Positions 1-8,724 of a stretch of 64,000 nt of DNA are shown piece by piece. The notes beneath the pieces are model-generated. The model was not told where the DNA came from. It saw nothing but the letters and a program-made list of their open reading frames with translations, and searched no databases. The translations under genes and the position numbers were made by a program. Each line of letters opens with the position of its first letter. Position 1 is the first letter of the stretch. Source of the stretch: Ruegeria sp. THAF57 (GTDB lineage: Bacteria > Pseudomonadota > Alphaproteobacteria > Rhodobacterales > Rhodobacteraceae); the NCBI RefSeq assembly GCF_903914075.1, contig NZ_CAIWNQ010000001.1, positions 62,001-126,000 of the forward strand. The letters run 5' to 3'.

Positions 1-1809
1 ATTCGAGACGATGGTCTGCAACCCGAAACCGATCCCAACGGACAACGCACCGGCGACAATGGCCAGCGAAGACAAGTCGAACCCGGCAACCATAATTGCA
101 ACCAGCGCGGCCAGAAAAATCCCGATATACCCGGTGCCGGAAACGATCGCGTTCTGACCGCCCGGGTCAATGCTTGTCTTTGGCAGCAAAGAGTTGCGCA
201 AACCGCCTTGCAGCATTCGGGTCAGGCCGTAACCGATCAGGAACACGATCACGAAGACGAAGAAGTTGCTTGGCGATATCGTCACTCCGCCGACATCAAA
301 ACCCAGCAGCAGACGTGACCAAGCTTCAAGCAGATCAGTCTGACGCGCGCCCCAGTAAAGGGCAAGGATCGGCAAAGCAAAGATAGCCAAGGCGAAACCG
401 ACAAGTACCGAAAACAGCGAATCCCAGACAGCTTCGCCCTGCCCCGTGATCCAGCCGTAGACCTGCGTAATGAAGCGCTGAAAAATGACCAGTGCAGCAA
501 TCAGAACCAGCGTTTTTACTGCGGGAAAGACTATGGCTTCGGCCGCATTCGTATACCCGAAAGCAGCCAGAGCAGGCGTCGCGATACCCAAAAGGAACAA
601 GGCGCGACGCAGGAATTCGACCAATTGGCTGAAGCCCGCCGCCCGGGCTGCACTTGGGGCTTCGGCCTCGTCTGGTTGCGTGTCGTTAGTCCGGATATGA
701 CGCACCCGAAGCAGCAACAAAGCTGTGGCCACGATGACAGGAAAGCTCACCACCGCACGCGTGGAATCCGAGATATTTTCGATTTGTTCGAACAGGATGG
801 CCAGCTCGTGAAGGATGAGCATCAAGGCCAGCAGATCAATATAGACGCGAAGTTCCTTGATCCTGGCGGCGGACAGACGCTTGAACCCTCTGGCCTGCCC
901 CATCAGGTATACTTGCCGCCCGATCCAGTCATAGAAAAAGATTATTCCCGCCCAGTATGGCACTTCCTCAAGCAGCAAGGTGCCCCGCACACCCAACACC
1001 CCGGTCAGGTTAATTGCGACAACTGCCGCCAAAACGCCCAACCACGGCAGGATGATCCGCAACAGGGATATCACAAAGGTCCAGACGCCCGTGCCAGAGC
1101 CCCCCAACTTCCGCAGGTAATCACCGCCCTTTTCCGACCAGTGCCGCCCGAAAATCAGCAACACCGCCGAAATGACCAACAGGACAAATATCCCCAACCC
1201 GCGCTCTCTCATTTGCTCGCGGGCGACATCCGTTCTCAGGTTTTCGGTTATTTCATTGATTAGGCCACGGGCGGCTTCTTTCACGTCCACCCAGGCAGGT
1301 GCCCAATATGTAGGATTAAGAGGCGACGGACCTCGTTCCAGCAGTTCTTTGGTCTGACGGTGCCGGATGATCTGGTCTATTTCACTGATAAGCCCGTTGG
1401 CCCTGCTATACGCCTCTTCGGACACAACACGCGGAACCCGAAGGCTGTTGAGCTGTTCTTCCAGATGCGCACGTATCGTCGCAATGTCTTCGGGTTCAGT
1501 GGCGTCACCCTCAGGTTCTGGCCCCAACGCCTTGAGCTGACTTTCCAGCGTCTGGATACGTTCCGTATTCGCACCACGCGCCCGATTAAAGTCTTCCCGG
1601 TACTCGTTGATTTCGGAACGCAGGTTTTCCAACGCGGCATTCGAAGCGCGGTTCGCTTCGATTACCGCTTCGGCCCGGTCCGCCGTGCTGATCCACCCCT
1701 GATAATACTCGCTTTGCCGATCCGTAAGCTGGGCGGCTACAGGGCCGCCCAAAACGGCCAAACAAACCGATACTAAGGCGAAAAACAGGCGGACCTGCCG
1801 CAGCATCAT
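1..1809 (-). CDS. MscS-family mechanosensitive channel with N-terminal DUF3772-like region (3' end outside window)
   Basis: Reading the minus strand from ATG at 1809 gives an open frame of about 603 codons that runs off the left edge. It has a signal-like start (MMLRQVRLFFALVSVCLAV), a coiled, Glu/Arg-rich periplasmic stretch (about residues 25-150), then many hydrophobic helices. It ends in the MscS pore-lining signature GALSVGIGFGLQTIVSN (last residues before the edge); the known family pattern is GxxGxGxGFGLQ. MscS channels open under membrane tension and release solutes at hypo-osmotic shock; the long N-terminus is typical of the DUF3772 subgroup. The start overlaps the cysK stop as ATGA, so it is probably translationally coupled. 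The missing part would be the cytoplasmic vestibule. Confidence 0.88.
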   Translation of the reverse strand, partial: MMLRQVRLFFALVSVCLAVLGGPVAAQLTDRQSEYYQGWISTADRAEAVIEANRASNAALENLRSEINEYREDFNRARGANTERIQTLESQLKALGPEPEGDATEPEDIATIRAHLEEQLNSLRVPRVVSEEAYSRANGLISEIDQIIRHRQTKELLERGPSPLNPTYWAPAWVDVKEAARGLINEITENLRTDVAREQMRERGLGIFVLLVISAVLLIFGRHWSEKGGDYLRKLGGSGTGVWTFVISLLRIILPWLGVLAAVVAINLTGVLGVRGTLLLEEVPYWAGIIFFYDWIGRQVYLMGQARGFKRLSAARIKELRVYIDLLALMLILHELAILFEQIENISDSTRAVVSFPVIVATALLLLRVRHIRTNDTQPDEAEAPSAARAAGFSQLVEFLRRALFLLGIATPALAAFGYTNAAEAIVFPAVKTLVLIAALVIFQRFITQVYGWITGQGEAVWDSLFSVLVGFALAIFALPILALYWGARQTDLLEAWSRLLLGFDVGGVTISPSNFFVFVIVFLIGYGLTRMLQGGLRNSLLPKTSIDPGGQNAIVSGTGYIGIFLAALVAIMVAGFDLSSLAIVAGALSVGIGFGLQTIVSN

Positions 1810-2840
1810 ACGTCCTCGAACACGCCGGGGATGCTGCGGGGCGCTTCGGTCATCCAATCAGGAACCGGCAGTTCCTTTTCACGAAGGAATTCCGGGTTGA
1901 ACAGTTTGGACTGATAGCGTGTGCCATAGTCACACAGGATGGTCACAATCGTATGCCCCGGCCCAAGGTCTTTGGCCAAACGCACCGCACCCGCCATGTT
2001 GATCGCGGTCGAGCCGCCCATGACCAGACCTTCCTCGCGCAGCAGATCAAAGATATAGGGCAGCGCCTCGTTATCCGTCATCTGATAGGCATAGTCGGGC
2101 TTGAACCCCTCAAGGTTCTTGGTGATACGCACTTGACCGATCCCTTCGGCGATCGAGCTTCCCTCCATCGCGATTTCACCGGTGGTGTAATAGGAATAAA
2201 GCCCTGCCCCCATCGGATCGACCAGCCCGATCTTGACGCCCTTGGGCTGCAATGCATCCGCGACACCTGCCAATGTTCCGCCGGAACCCACGGCAGAGAC
2301 GAACCCATCCACCTTGCCGCCCGTCTGTTCCCAAATCTCGGGGCCAGTGGTTTCCACGTGGGCCTGACGGTTTGCCACGTTGTCGAACTGATTGGCCCAG
2401 ATCGCACCATTGGGTTCGGTCTGCGCCAATTCCTCGGCCAGACGGCGCGAGTAATGCACAAAGTTATTGGGGTTGCGGTAAGGTGCGGCGGGAACCTGCA
2501 CCAGTTGCGCCCCGGCAAGCCGCAACATGTCCTTCTTTTCTTCGGACTGGGTTTCCGGGATCACGATCACGGTCTTGAACCCCATCGACGCCCCAACCAG
2601 CGCAAGGCCGATTCCGGTGTTGCCTGCGGTGCCTTCGACAATGGTTCCGCCGGGCTTCAACTCACCCCGCGCGATGGCGTCCTTGATGATATAAAGCGCC
2701 GCGCGGTCCTTGACCGACTGGCCGGGGTTCATGAACTCGGCCTTGCCAAGGATTTCACACCCGGTTTCTTCGCTGATGCGTTTCAGCCGGATCAACGGCG
2801 TTTTTCCTACTGCGTCAGCAAGGTCTCGTGCAATGCGCAT
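1806..2840 (-). CDS. cysK: Cysteine synthase A (O-acetylserine sulfhydrylase)
   Basis: A 344-residue fold-type II PLP enzyme that makes L-cysteine from O-acetylserine and sulfide. K44 in NPGQSVKDRA is the expected Schiff-base lysine. EGTAGNTGIGLA (about 99-110) is the substrate-binding loop and the GSGGT loop (about 186-190) holds the PLP phosphate. It is slightly longer than enteric CysK (about 323 residues) because of a C-terminal tail after LFNPEFL. It lies 69 bp downstream of trgB and overlaps the MscS gene by ATGA. In Rhodobacter sphaeroides cysK lies beside trgAB and contributes to tellurite resistance; the same order here implies the same link. A cystathionine beta-synthase role is less likely because no CBS or heme domain is present. 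Confidence 0.95.
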   Translation of the reverse strand: MRIARDLADAVGKTPLIRLKRISEETGCEILGKAEFMNPGQSVKDRAALYIIKDAIARGELKPGGTIVEGTAGNTGIGLALVGASMGFKTVIVIPETQSEEKKDMLRLAGAQLVQVPAAPYRNPNNFVHYSRRLAEELAQTEPNGAIWANQFDNVANRQAHVETTGPEIWEQTGGKVDGFVSAVGSGGTLAGVADALQPKGVKIGLVDPMGAGLYSYYTTGEIAMEGSSIAEGIGQVRITKNLEGFKPDYAYQMTDNEALPYIFDLLREEGLVMGGSTAINMAGAVRLAKDLGPGHTIVTILCDYGTRYQSKLFNPEFLREKELPVPDWMTEAPRSIPGVFEDV

Positions 2841-2909
2841 GGCACCCTCATTTCTTTACATATCAACGAAGATTTACAGTCGACGCGCGACAACCACAAG
2901 CCGCGATAG

Positions 2910-4025
2910 CTATGCCCGCAAACGGTTCCTGTGACGCGCCAGCCAATTGGCCAGCATCAACAGGGGTAAGTCCTTGAACCGGTTGTCATCCACACGGTCC
3001 ATGAATTCGGCAAATGGCAGGATTTGAGTGCGAATATCCTCGCCCTCGGAAGCGACCCCGCCGTTTTCAACTGTCTTGGTCAGATCGGCCAGTCCGACAT
3101 AAAGGTGAATGTACTCGGTTGACGACCCGCTTGAGGAATAAGCTCCCCCTACGTATTCCAAGCTGGTCAGGTTTACTTGCGCCTCTTCAAGCACTTCTCG
3201 CTGCGCCGCCTGTGCGGGGGATTCTCCGGGGTCAATCATTCCCGCCACCGGCTCCCACATCCAGGGCTCAGGATCGTCAATCAAGTAAACCGGGGCTCGG
3301 AACTGTTCCACAATTAAAACCGTGTCCCTTGCTGGATCATAGGGCAACACCACGACAGCGCTGCCCTGCATCAATGCGCTGCGGTTCAGGACCGGCCCCA
3401 TGGTTCCGTCATGCTGGCGGTGCTGCACTCGAATCTCGTCCATGCCGAAATAGCTTAGGTAAGCCCGTTCATGCTGATGCAGAACGACATCTGACCTAAC
3501 ATCGCGCAGATCACCGGTCTGTCGACGCCGCGCGACCATTCGCGCCCACGCGCGGGTTCGGATCGACGGAAAGCAGCGTGAGACCGCCTTGGCATCCATC
3601 CGACCGTAAAAGCTCATAACCTCCTGAGCTGCGGCGATCGACAGCTCCCCCCACTGATCGATCCAGCCTTGCAAGGACCAACGTTCACCAGGAAACCACA
3701 GATCGGGTTCGGGGAAAAAGACGCTTGCCTGCGTTTGCGAACCGTCTTCCAATTGGATCGTTTGCGGACTCAGGTCATAATCGAACCCGCCTTCATAAAA
3801 CACCAGACGCCGCAGGTCATCTGGGCTCAGCCCCTGCACCAGCAGACCGTCTGCTTGGCCGGATTTTTCTTTGACGATCATCGGAAATGGCTGCCCATCC
3901 ACGCTGTACACTGCGTGCCCCGGCAAAGCAGCCTGCGTTACCTCAAGACGTGACAATGGACGACCCAATACCAATTCCAACAATGGCAGGTATCTGAGCG
4001 TTCCATAGAAAAAGAGATTGGACAA
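2910..4025 (-). CDS. trgB: TrgB-like protein: gamma-glutamylcyclotransferase-like domain fused to NUDIX hydrolase
   Basis: A 371-residue two-domain protein. Residues 4-110 resemble the GGCT/AIG2 fold (FFYGTLR start; FYEGGFDY near 76-83). Residues 215-365 form a NUDIX domain with the box G262...E268...REVLEE (276-281), the pattern of ADP-ribose pyrophosphatase-type enzymes; the Gly that usually follows EEx is Gln here. NUDIX enzymes hydrolyse nucleoside diphosphate derivatives; the substrate cannot be read from the sequence. It sits 27 bp after trgA and before cysK, matching the trgAB-cysK tellurite-resistance locus of R. sphaeroides. The function of the GGCT-like part is unknown, but glutathione-related chemistry would fit oxyanion stress. 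Confidence 0.85.
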   Translation of the reverse strand: MSNLFFYGTLRYLPLLELVLGRPLSRLEVTQAALPGHAVYSVDGQPFPMIVKEKSGQADGLLVQGLSPDDLRRLVFYEGGFDYDLSPQTIQLEDGSQTQASVFFPEPDLWFPGERWSLQGWIDQWGELSIAAAQEVMSFYGRMDAKAVSRCFPSIRTRAWARMVARRRQTGDLRDVRSDVVLHQHERAYLSYFGMDEIRVQHRQHDGTMGPVLNRSALMQGSAVVVLPYDPARDTVLIVEQFRAPVYLIDDPEPWMWEPVAGMIDPGESPAQAAQREVLEEAQVNLTSLEYVGGAYSSSGSSTEYIHLYVGLADLTKTVENGGVASEGEDIRTQILPFAEFMDRVDDNRFKDLPLLMLANWLARHRNRLRA

Positions 4026-4052
4026 AGAAGAATCTCGTTTGCAGACAGGAAT

Positions 4053-4493
4053 TTATCGCCAGCGGCGGCTGGCCTCTTCTGTGGCAAGGCCTGCCACTAG
4101 CCCACCGATGGCCAAGGTCAGCAGGATTTCAGAGGTCAGAAGCAATTGACCATACTCAATACCGATCTGGAAAATCGCCAACAGGGCTTCGAATGGGCCA
4201 TTGTATCTGTGGCGCATCGCCAAGCTGATCATTTCGTAACAGCCTTGAAGGAACAGTCCCCAGAAAACCAACGTGGCAATTCCCGTCATGCCGTTATTGA
4301 TCGCCGCAGTCCACCCTTTACCCGCGCGCTTACCCATGACGGTCCAGCCGCAAACAACGCCCAAAACCATGTTAACAAATGTGAAAGCGCCGTAATCTTT
4401 TCCCTCTTCCCCATTCTCGATGATCATGCTCGACACGAGAAATGCCACCACCAGTAGACAGATGGCGGCAATAAGACGTGAGGCGCTGGGCAT
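4053..4493 (-). CDS. trgA: TrgA family membrane protein
   Basis: A 146-residue integral membrane protein with four predicted hydrophobic helices (about 5-24, 36-53, 66-91 and 113-138) and a short basic C-terminus (EEASRRWR). Size, topology and position directly before the NUDIX gene and cysK match TrgA of the Rhodobacter tellurite-resistance locus. Its biochemical role is not established. It starts 16 bp after the cfa stop, so it probably shares a transcript with photolyase and cfa. The assignment rests mainly on context plus topology; I can name no catalytic motif. Confidence 0.8.
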   Translation of the reverse strand: MPSASRLIAAICLLVVAFLVSSMIIENGEEGKDYGAFTFVNMVLGVVCGWTVMGKRAGKGWTAAINNGMTGIATLVFWGLFLQGCYEMISLAMRHRYNGPFEALLAIFQIGIEYGQLLLTSEILLTLAIGGLVAGLATEEASRRWR

Positions 4494-4509
4494 TGGGCAG
4501 ATCCGTTAA

Positions 4510-5718
4510 CTATGCTGGTTTTGCTACGGTAATCTGTGTCACATCGCAATTGCCGGTGTCAAAGGCTGCGCCGCAGGCGGTCAAATAATAATTCCACATG
4601 CGGCGAAAACGCTCATCAAATCCCATTTCTGAGATGACATCCCATTTGTCGTTGAATGTCTCGTACCAGCGCCGCAGGGTCAGATCATAGCTTTTGCCGA
4701 ATTCCTTTGATGTCACGACGTTCAACCCCGCTTGCGTGACCTGCTCTTTCAACACCGTAGGTGCCGGAAGCATCCCGCCCGGAAAGATATATTTCTGAAT
4801 GAAATCAACACCATTTCGGTAGACATCCCACCGATGATCAGCCACGGTAATGATCTGCAATGTCGCCTGAGCACCCGGCTTTAGGCGCTCTCTCACAGTT
4901 TCGAAATATGCAGGCCAATATTTCTGCCCAACCGCTTCGAACATCTCAATTGACGCAATACCGTCATATTGGCCCCGCTCGTCGCGATAGTCCTGAAGCT
5001 TGAACTCAACCAAATCAGAAAGTCCTGCTTTTTCAATTCTCTGCCTGGCAAACTTCAACTGCTCTTGGCTAATCGTCAGCCCTGTGACCCGCAAGCCACG
5101 CTCTTTCGCAGCGTATTCCGCGAATCCGCCCCAGCCGCAGCCAATTTCAAGAATATGATCACCCGGCTTTGCGCCCATTTCATCGACCAGACTGGCGTAT
5201 TTCGCCGTCTGTGCATTTTCGAGGCTTTCCTGCCCCGTTTCAAACAAGGCGCTGGAATAGGTCATCGTGTCGTCCAGCCATAAGGCGTAGAAATCATTGC
5301 CCAAATCATAGTGGTACGAGATGTTTTTCTTTGCCTGTTTCCGGCTATTGCCATGCAACCAGAACCGTAAACGTTCATAGGTCTGAACAAGGAGCTTACC
5401 GGTAAAGTCGTCATAGACCGTTTCAGTGCCCAAATGAACAAGATCCATGAAGGACCGAAGATCCGGGGTGCTCCAGTCTCCTTCCAGATAGGCGTCGGAA
5501 AAACCCAGCTCCCCTTCGCGGATCAGGCGCGCGAAAACGTCGGGGTTATGAATGTCCACCCGTGCGACCGGTCCGGGCTTGGCGCCCTCGGTTCGAAAAA
5601 TGCGGCCATCCGGCAGAGCGATATCAAGCCGCCCGGATTCCATCTTGTTCAGCATTTTCAGAACTTGCGCGAAATACCTCGGCAGGCCCTTTTGCCCTTC
5701 TGTTGTCGTATGGATCAT
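4510..5718 (-). CDS. cfa: Cyclopropane-fatty-acyl-phospholipid synthase
   Basis: A SAM-dependent methyltransferase of the CFA synthase family, which adds a methylene bridge to unsaturated acyl chains of membrane phospholipids. The SAM-binding motif I reads HILEIGCGWGGFAEYA; downstream are the family signatures SIEMFEAVG and DFIQKYIFPGGMLP. I place the start at ATG 5718 (402 residues) because AGGGGA lies 8 nt upstream. An in-frame ATG at 5775 would add 19 polar residues without an obvious ribosome site. It lies between phrB and trgA in the same direction. Cyclopropanation protects membranes from acid and oxidative damage. In Rhodobacter, cfaA and phrA belong to the singlet-oxygen stress response, which fits this pairing. 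Confidence 0.93.
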   Translation of the reverse strand: MIHTTTEGQKGLPRYFAQVLKMLNKMESGRLDIALPDGRIFRTEGAKPGPVARVDIHNPDVFARLIREGELGFSDAYLEGDWSTPDLRSFMDLVHLGTETVYDDFTGKLLVQTYERLRFWLHGNSRKQAKKNISYHYDLGNDFYALWLDDTMTYSSALFETGQESLENAQTAKYASLVDEMGAKPGDHILEIGCGWGGFAEYAAKERGLRVTGLTISQEQLKFARQRIEKAGLSDLVEFKLQDYRDERGQYDGIASIEMFEAVGQKYWPAYFETVRERLKPGAQATLQIITVADHRWDVYRNGVDFIQKYIFPGGMLPAPTVLKEQVTQAGLNVVTSKEFGKSYDLTLRRWYETFNDKWDVISEMGFDERFRRMWNYYLTACGAAFDTGNCDVTQITVAKPA

Positions 5719-5787
5719 CCGCTTTCCCCTATGCGGTTGTTGTTTTAGGCTAGGACGAGTTTGTGTTTCTGGCAAGTTTTCAGTTCC

Positions 5788-7212
5788 TTAGTGGTTTTTC
5801 AGGCCTTCATAAGCCGCAAGTGCACGCGCGCGACCGGCAGGCAATTCAACAATCGGGTTGGGATACAAATCGTTCTCAGAAAGGCCCCAGGAACGTGGAA
5901 CAGCCTCAAAATACGCACGCGCTGTCGCGGGTGGCATTGGCTGCCCTTCGGCAATCCAACAGCGCACATATTCCCCGCTCGGATCGAACTTTTCCTGCTG
6001 AGCCAGAGGGTTAAAGACACGAAAAAACGGAGAGGCATCAGGACCCGAGCCTGCGACCCACTGCCAGCCCATCGCGTTACAGGCCGGGTCCCAGTCGATC
6101 AGACAGTCAGCAAACCACTCCATCCCAATTTTCCAATGCGTCATCAGATGCTTGGTCAGGTAACTGGATGTGATCATCCGCGCCCGGTTATGCATCCTTC
6201 CCGTGACGTACAACTGACGCATCGCCGCATCCACAGCCGGAATACCGGTTCTGGCCGTTTGCCAAGCGATCACCTCGGGGCGAGTGGCGTCCTTATTCCA
6301 CGGAAACATCTCCCACTTTGGTTTCCAATTCTGCGTCAGAAGGTGTGGCGTATGGAACATCAGGTGGTAAGCGAACTCTCTCCACACGAGCTGGCGCAAA
6401 AAGGCATCAGTCCCTGACACTCCGGTCATCGCCGCGTTTTGAACGGCGTGCCAAACGGTGCGAGGGCCTATTTCCCCCAAAGACAGGTATTCGGACAGAT
6501 TGGACGTTGTATTACGATCCAGCCGATCCCTGTTTTCAGAGTATTGCGCTATCCGGTCCAGAAAGCCTTGAAGCGCTTCGAACGCTGCGGCTTCGCCTGC
6601 CTGCACATAAGGAGTCACGATTGTCGCCCCACGGTTCATACCTTGGGCCAGATTCCAATCTGACAGATCGTCTGAATCCGGCCATGTCTGCGGACCATGC
6701 AACGTTACAGGCGCAGGTTCAGGCGGCGCGACGGCCCGAACCCGTACTGTCCGCCACATCGGTGTGAAAACACGGAACGGCTGGCCCGCTTTGGTCGCTA
6801 CGGTCCAAGGCTCGAACAGCAGATGACCGGTGAAAGACTTTGCCTCGATGCCCTGCTCTGACAATCGCGACTTTACATCCGCGTCCCGAGTAATTGCATC
6901 GGGATCATATGCCCTCGTCCAGTGCACGGCCGTTGCACCTGTCTGCGCGATAATATCTTGTAGAACCGCAAGAGCGCGCCCGCGACGCAGAACCAAACGA
7001 TTGCCAAGATTGTTCAGCGCCCGCGCCAGCGCATCTACGCCCAATCCCAAACGCCATTTGGGTGCAGCCCCAAGTGCTTCGGCCTGATCGTCCAGAATAA
7101 ATAATGGAATAACCGGCCGTCCCGAGGCGACCGCAGCCGTCAGCGCGGGATGGTCCGACAGGCGTAAATCCCGTCGGAACCAAACAATAATCGGTTGCCG
7201 CTCGTTTTCCAT
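5788..7212 (-). CDS. phrB: Deoxyribodipyrimidine photolyase (class I CPD photolyase)
   Basis: A 474-residue FAD photolyase that uses blue light to split pyrimidine dimers. Residues about 6-165 form the antenna-cofactor domain (IVWFRRDLRLSDHPAL). Residues about 200-470 form the FAD domain, with WREFAYHLMFHTP, the stretch TGIPAVDAAMRQLYVTGRMH and the WQWVAGSGPDASPFFRVFNP region typical of the family. Length is normal (about 470-480). It begins 45 bp after the aminotransferase gene. That gap carries a hairpin and an ECF-promoter-like sequence (see 7217-7260), so it may be the first gene of a stress-induced transcript through cysK. A cryptochrome or (6-4) photolyase is less likely, given the class I CPD-like motifs. 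Confidence 0.95.
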   Translation of the reverse strand: MENERQPIIVWFRRDLRLSDHPALTAAVASGRPVIPLFILDDQAEALGAAPKWRLGLGVDALARALNNLGNRLVLRRGRALAVLQDIIAQTGATAVHWTRAYDPDAITRDADVKSRLSEQGIEAKSFTGHLLFEPWTVATKAGQPFRVFTPMWRTVRVRAVAPPEPAPVTLHGPQTWPDSDDLSDWNLAQGMNRGATIVTPYVQAGEAAAFEALQGFLDRIAQYSENRDRLDRNTTSNLSEYLSLGEIGPRTVWHAVQNAAMTGVSGTDAFLRQLVWREFAYHLMFHTPHLLTQNWKPKWEMFPWNKDATRPEVIAWQTARTGIPAVDAAMRQLYVTGRMHNRARMITSSYLTKHLMTHWKIGMEWFADCLIDWDPACNAMGWQWVAGSGPDASPFFRVFNPLAQQEKFDPSGEYVRCWIAEGQPMPPATARAYFEAVPRSWGLSENDLYPNPIVELPAGRARALAAYEGLKNH

Positions 7213-7216
7213 TTTT

Positions 7217-7247
7217 GCCCTGTTTTCTTCGATCTACGAAACAGGGC
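7217..7247 (-). promoter_or_regulatory. Inverted repeat covering the phrB ribosome-binding site
   Basis: GCCCTGTTT (7217-7225) and AAACAGGGC (7239-7247) are perfect 9-nt arms around a 13-nt loop. On the mRNA the distal arm contains the only SD-like bases (CAGGG) just before the phrB ATG at 7212. No T-run follows, so it does not look like a terminator. It could limit translation initiation, or be a protein-binding operator. Confidence 0.45.
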
Positions 7248-7260
7248 TGAAAGTGGATCA
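7231..7260 (-). promoter_or_regulatory. Candidate RpoE/ECF-type promoter before the photolyase gene
   Basis: On the minus strand TGATCC (7260-7255) is followed by 18 nt and then TAGATC (7236-7231). From memory, promoters of the RpoE-ChrR (singlet oxygen) sigma factor of Rhodobacter have a TGATCC-like -35 and a TA-starting -10 about 18 nt away. Photolyase and cfa, the next two genes, are known members of that regulon in Rhodobacter. The TGA of the -35 is also the aminotransferase stop codon, so chance is possible. Confidence 0.4.
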
Positions 7261-8484
7261 CAAAACAGCGTCAAGTGCATTCAATAATTGATCAATTTCC
7301 TGTTTAGAGGTGTAGTGCGTAAAGCTGACGCGCAGCACGCCTTGGGTCAGGTCAACCCCCATCGCTTGCAATGGCCGCACAGCATAGAAGTCGCCCCCGC
7401 CTGCCATGATACCGTATTTCACGAGATCCGCCGCCACCACCTCGGCGTTGCGCGTAAGAGCCAGTGCCACCGTCGGCGCGCGCCGAGTGGCATCGGAGGT
7501 TCCGATCAGCCGAACGGCATTGCGATCCTTGACTGCGTCCAAAACCGACTGAAGCAAGGCCACTTCCTGCCCACGCATAAGGTCATGCACAAAGGCACCG
7601 CGTTCAGTGGCGTCGTCGTCCGGCCCGTTGTGATGGTCACACAGCAGGTCGACATAATCCGCCATACCTGCGCTCGCCGCGATTTGCGCATGGTCGGGGC
7701 CAGCGGGTGTAAAGCGTTTATACAGCGCATCCGCGTTGAAATAATGCGCCTGATTGGGCAGCAGTTCTCCAAGAGATTTCCGGATCACCATGCAGCCCTG
7801 ATGCGGCCCATAGGTCTTGTAGGCGGAGAACAGATAGATATCCGGCCCAAGGTCCCCAACATTGGGAAACCCGTGCGGCGCGTATGAAACACCGTCGACG
7901 CAAACGAAAGCACCCGCCGCATGTGCGATGGCCGTGATTTCGGTGACAGGGTTGATTTCACCGATCACGTTCGAGCAGTGGGGGAAACAAACCAGACGCA
8001 CCGTTTCATCCAGCAAGTGGTCAAGATCGTGCGGGTTAAGCGACCCGGTCTCGGGGTCGATCTGCCATTCGCGGACCTCAATGCCTTCGTCTGCAAGCCG
8101 CCGCCATGGACCTGAATTCGCCTCGTGATCCTGGTTGGTCACGACAATGGCGTCGCCGGGTTTCATCCACTGGCGAAATGCCTGTGCCAGAACATAGGTG
8201 TTTTGAGTGGTCGATGGGCCAAAACTGAGTTCATCAGTTTCAACACCCAGAATGGCCGCCATCCGGCTGCGCGCCTCGTCCATTTCTTCCCCCGCCAAAC
8301 GGCTGGCTTCATAGGGGCCATAAGGTTGAACCTTGCGTTGGGTATAGTATCGGTTCAGCCTGTCGAGAACCGGTTTACAGGTGTAAGAACCGCCTGCATT
8401 CTCAAAAAACGCCTGCCCCTGCAGGCTGGGTTCGGAAAACGCCGGAAACTGTGACCGAACAAAGTTGATATCCAGAGTGCTCAT
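7258..8484 (-). CDS. Aminotransferase class V-fold PLP enzyme (cysteine desulfurase-like)
   Basis: A 408-residue fold-type I PLP enzyme. K223 in SAYKTYGPHQG is the expected Schiff-base lysine and D197 (VCVDGVSYAPHG) the PLP N1 partner. The start is set at ATG 8484 because GGGAGG lies 8 nt upstream; an in-frame ATG at 8505 has no such site. The sequence resembles the cysteine-desulfurase-like group of class V aminotransferases rather than housekeeping IscS/SufS, and I cannot locate a convincing catalytic-Cys loop near the C-terminus. The substrate is unknown. It heads the stress-gene run on this strand, with photolyase 45 bp downstream. A kynureninase-like or isopenicillin epimerase-like activity is an alternative. 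Confidence 0.82.
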   Translation of the reverse strand: MSTLDINFVRSQFPAFSEPSLQGQAFFENAGGSYTCKPVLDRLNRYYTQRKVQPYGPYEASRLAGEEMDEARSRMAAILGVETDELSFGPSTTQNTYVLAQAFRQWMKPGDAIVVTNQDHEANSGPWRRLADEGIEVREWQIDPETGSLNPHDLDHLLDETVRLVCFPHCSNVIGEINPVTEITAIAHAAGAFVCVDGVSYAPHGFPNVGDLGPDIYLFSAYKTYGPHQGCMVIRKSLGELLPNQAHYFNADALYKRFTPAGPDHAQIAASAGMADYVDLLCDHHNGPDDDATERGAFVHDLMRGQEVALLQSVLDAVKDRNAVRLIGTSDATRRAPTVALALTRNAEVVAADLVKYGIMAGGGDFYAVRPLQAMGVDLTQGVLRVSFTHYTSKQEIDQLLNALDAVL

Positions 8485-8674
8485 GGCACGGGCCTCCCTG
8501 ATCATGCACTTAAATCCATGAGGAGCCCGCGCATGATTTCGGTCCCCTCAAAAATCATGGCAGGTCTTCCAGCCCAGCCTGTGCTTTGGAAACACCGGCA
8601 GCCCTTGCGGATTACAAAGACGGGGCCAAATTGCCCAGAACACCGTTAATCGTCAAGCGGGCCTTCCTTCACGA

Positions 8675-8704
8675 CAAAAAAAGCCGGGCGTTTAGACCCG
8701 GCTT
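8675..8704 (-). terminator. Rho-independent terminator after pyrH
   Basis: On the minus strand AAAGCCGGG, loop TCTAAACG, CCCGGCTTTTTTT forms a strong GC stem with a long T-run 20 bp after the pyrH stop. This ends the pyrH transcript, so frr, often next to pyrH in other bacteria, is not co-transcribed here. Confidence 0.9.
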
Positions 8705-8724
8705 TGCAATGTGATTTGGATAAT

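Noticed and set aside
1953..2909. 318-codon plus-strand ORF opposite cysK
   Set aside because: It is an antisense shadow of a clear cysK gene, with His/Arg-rich composition and no family resemblance.
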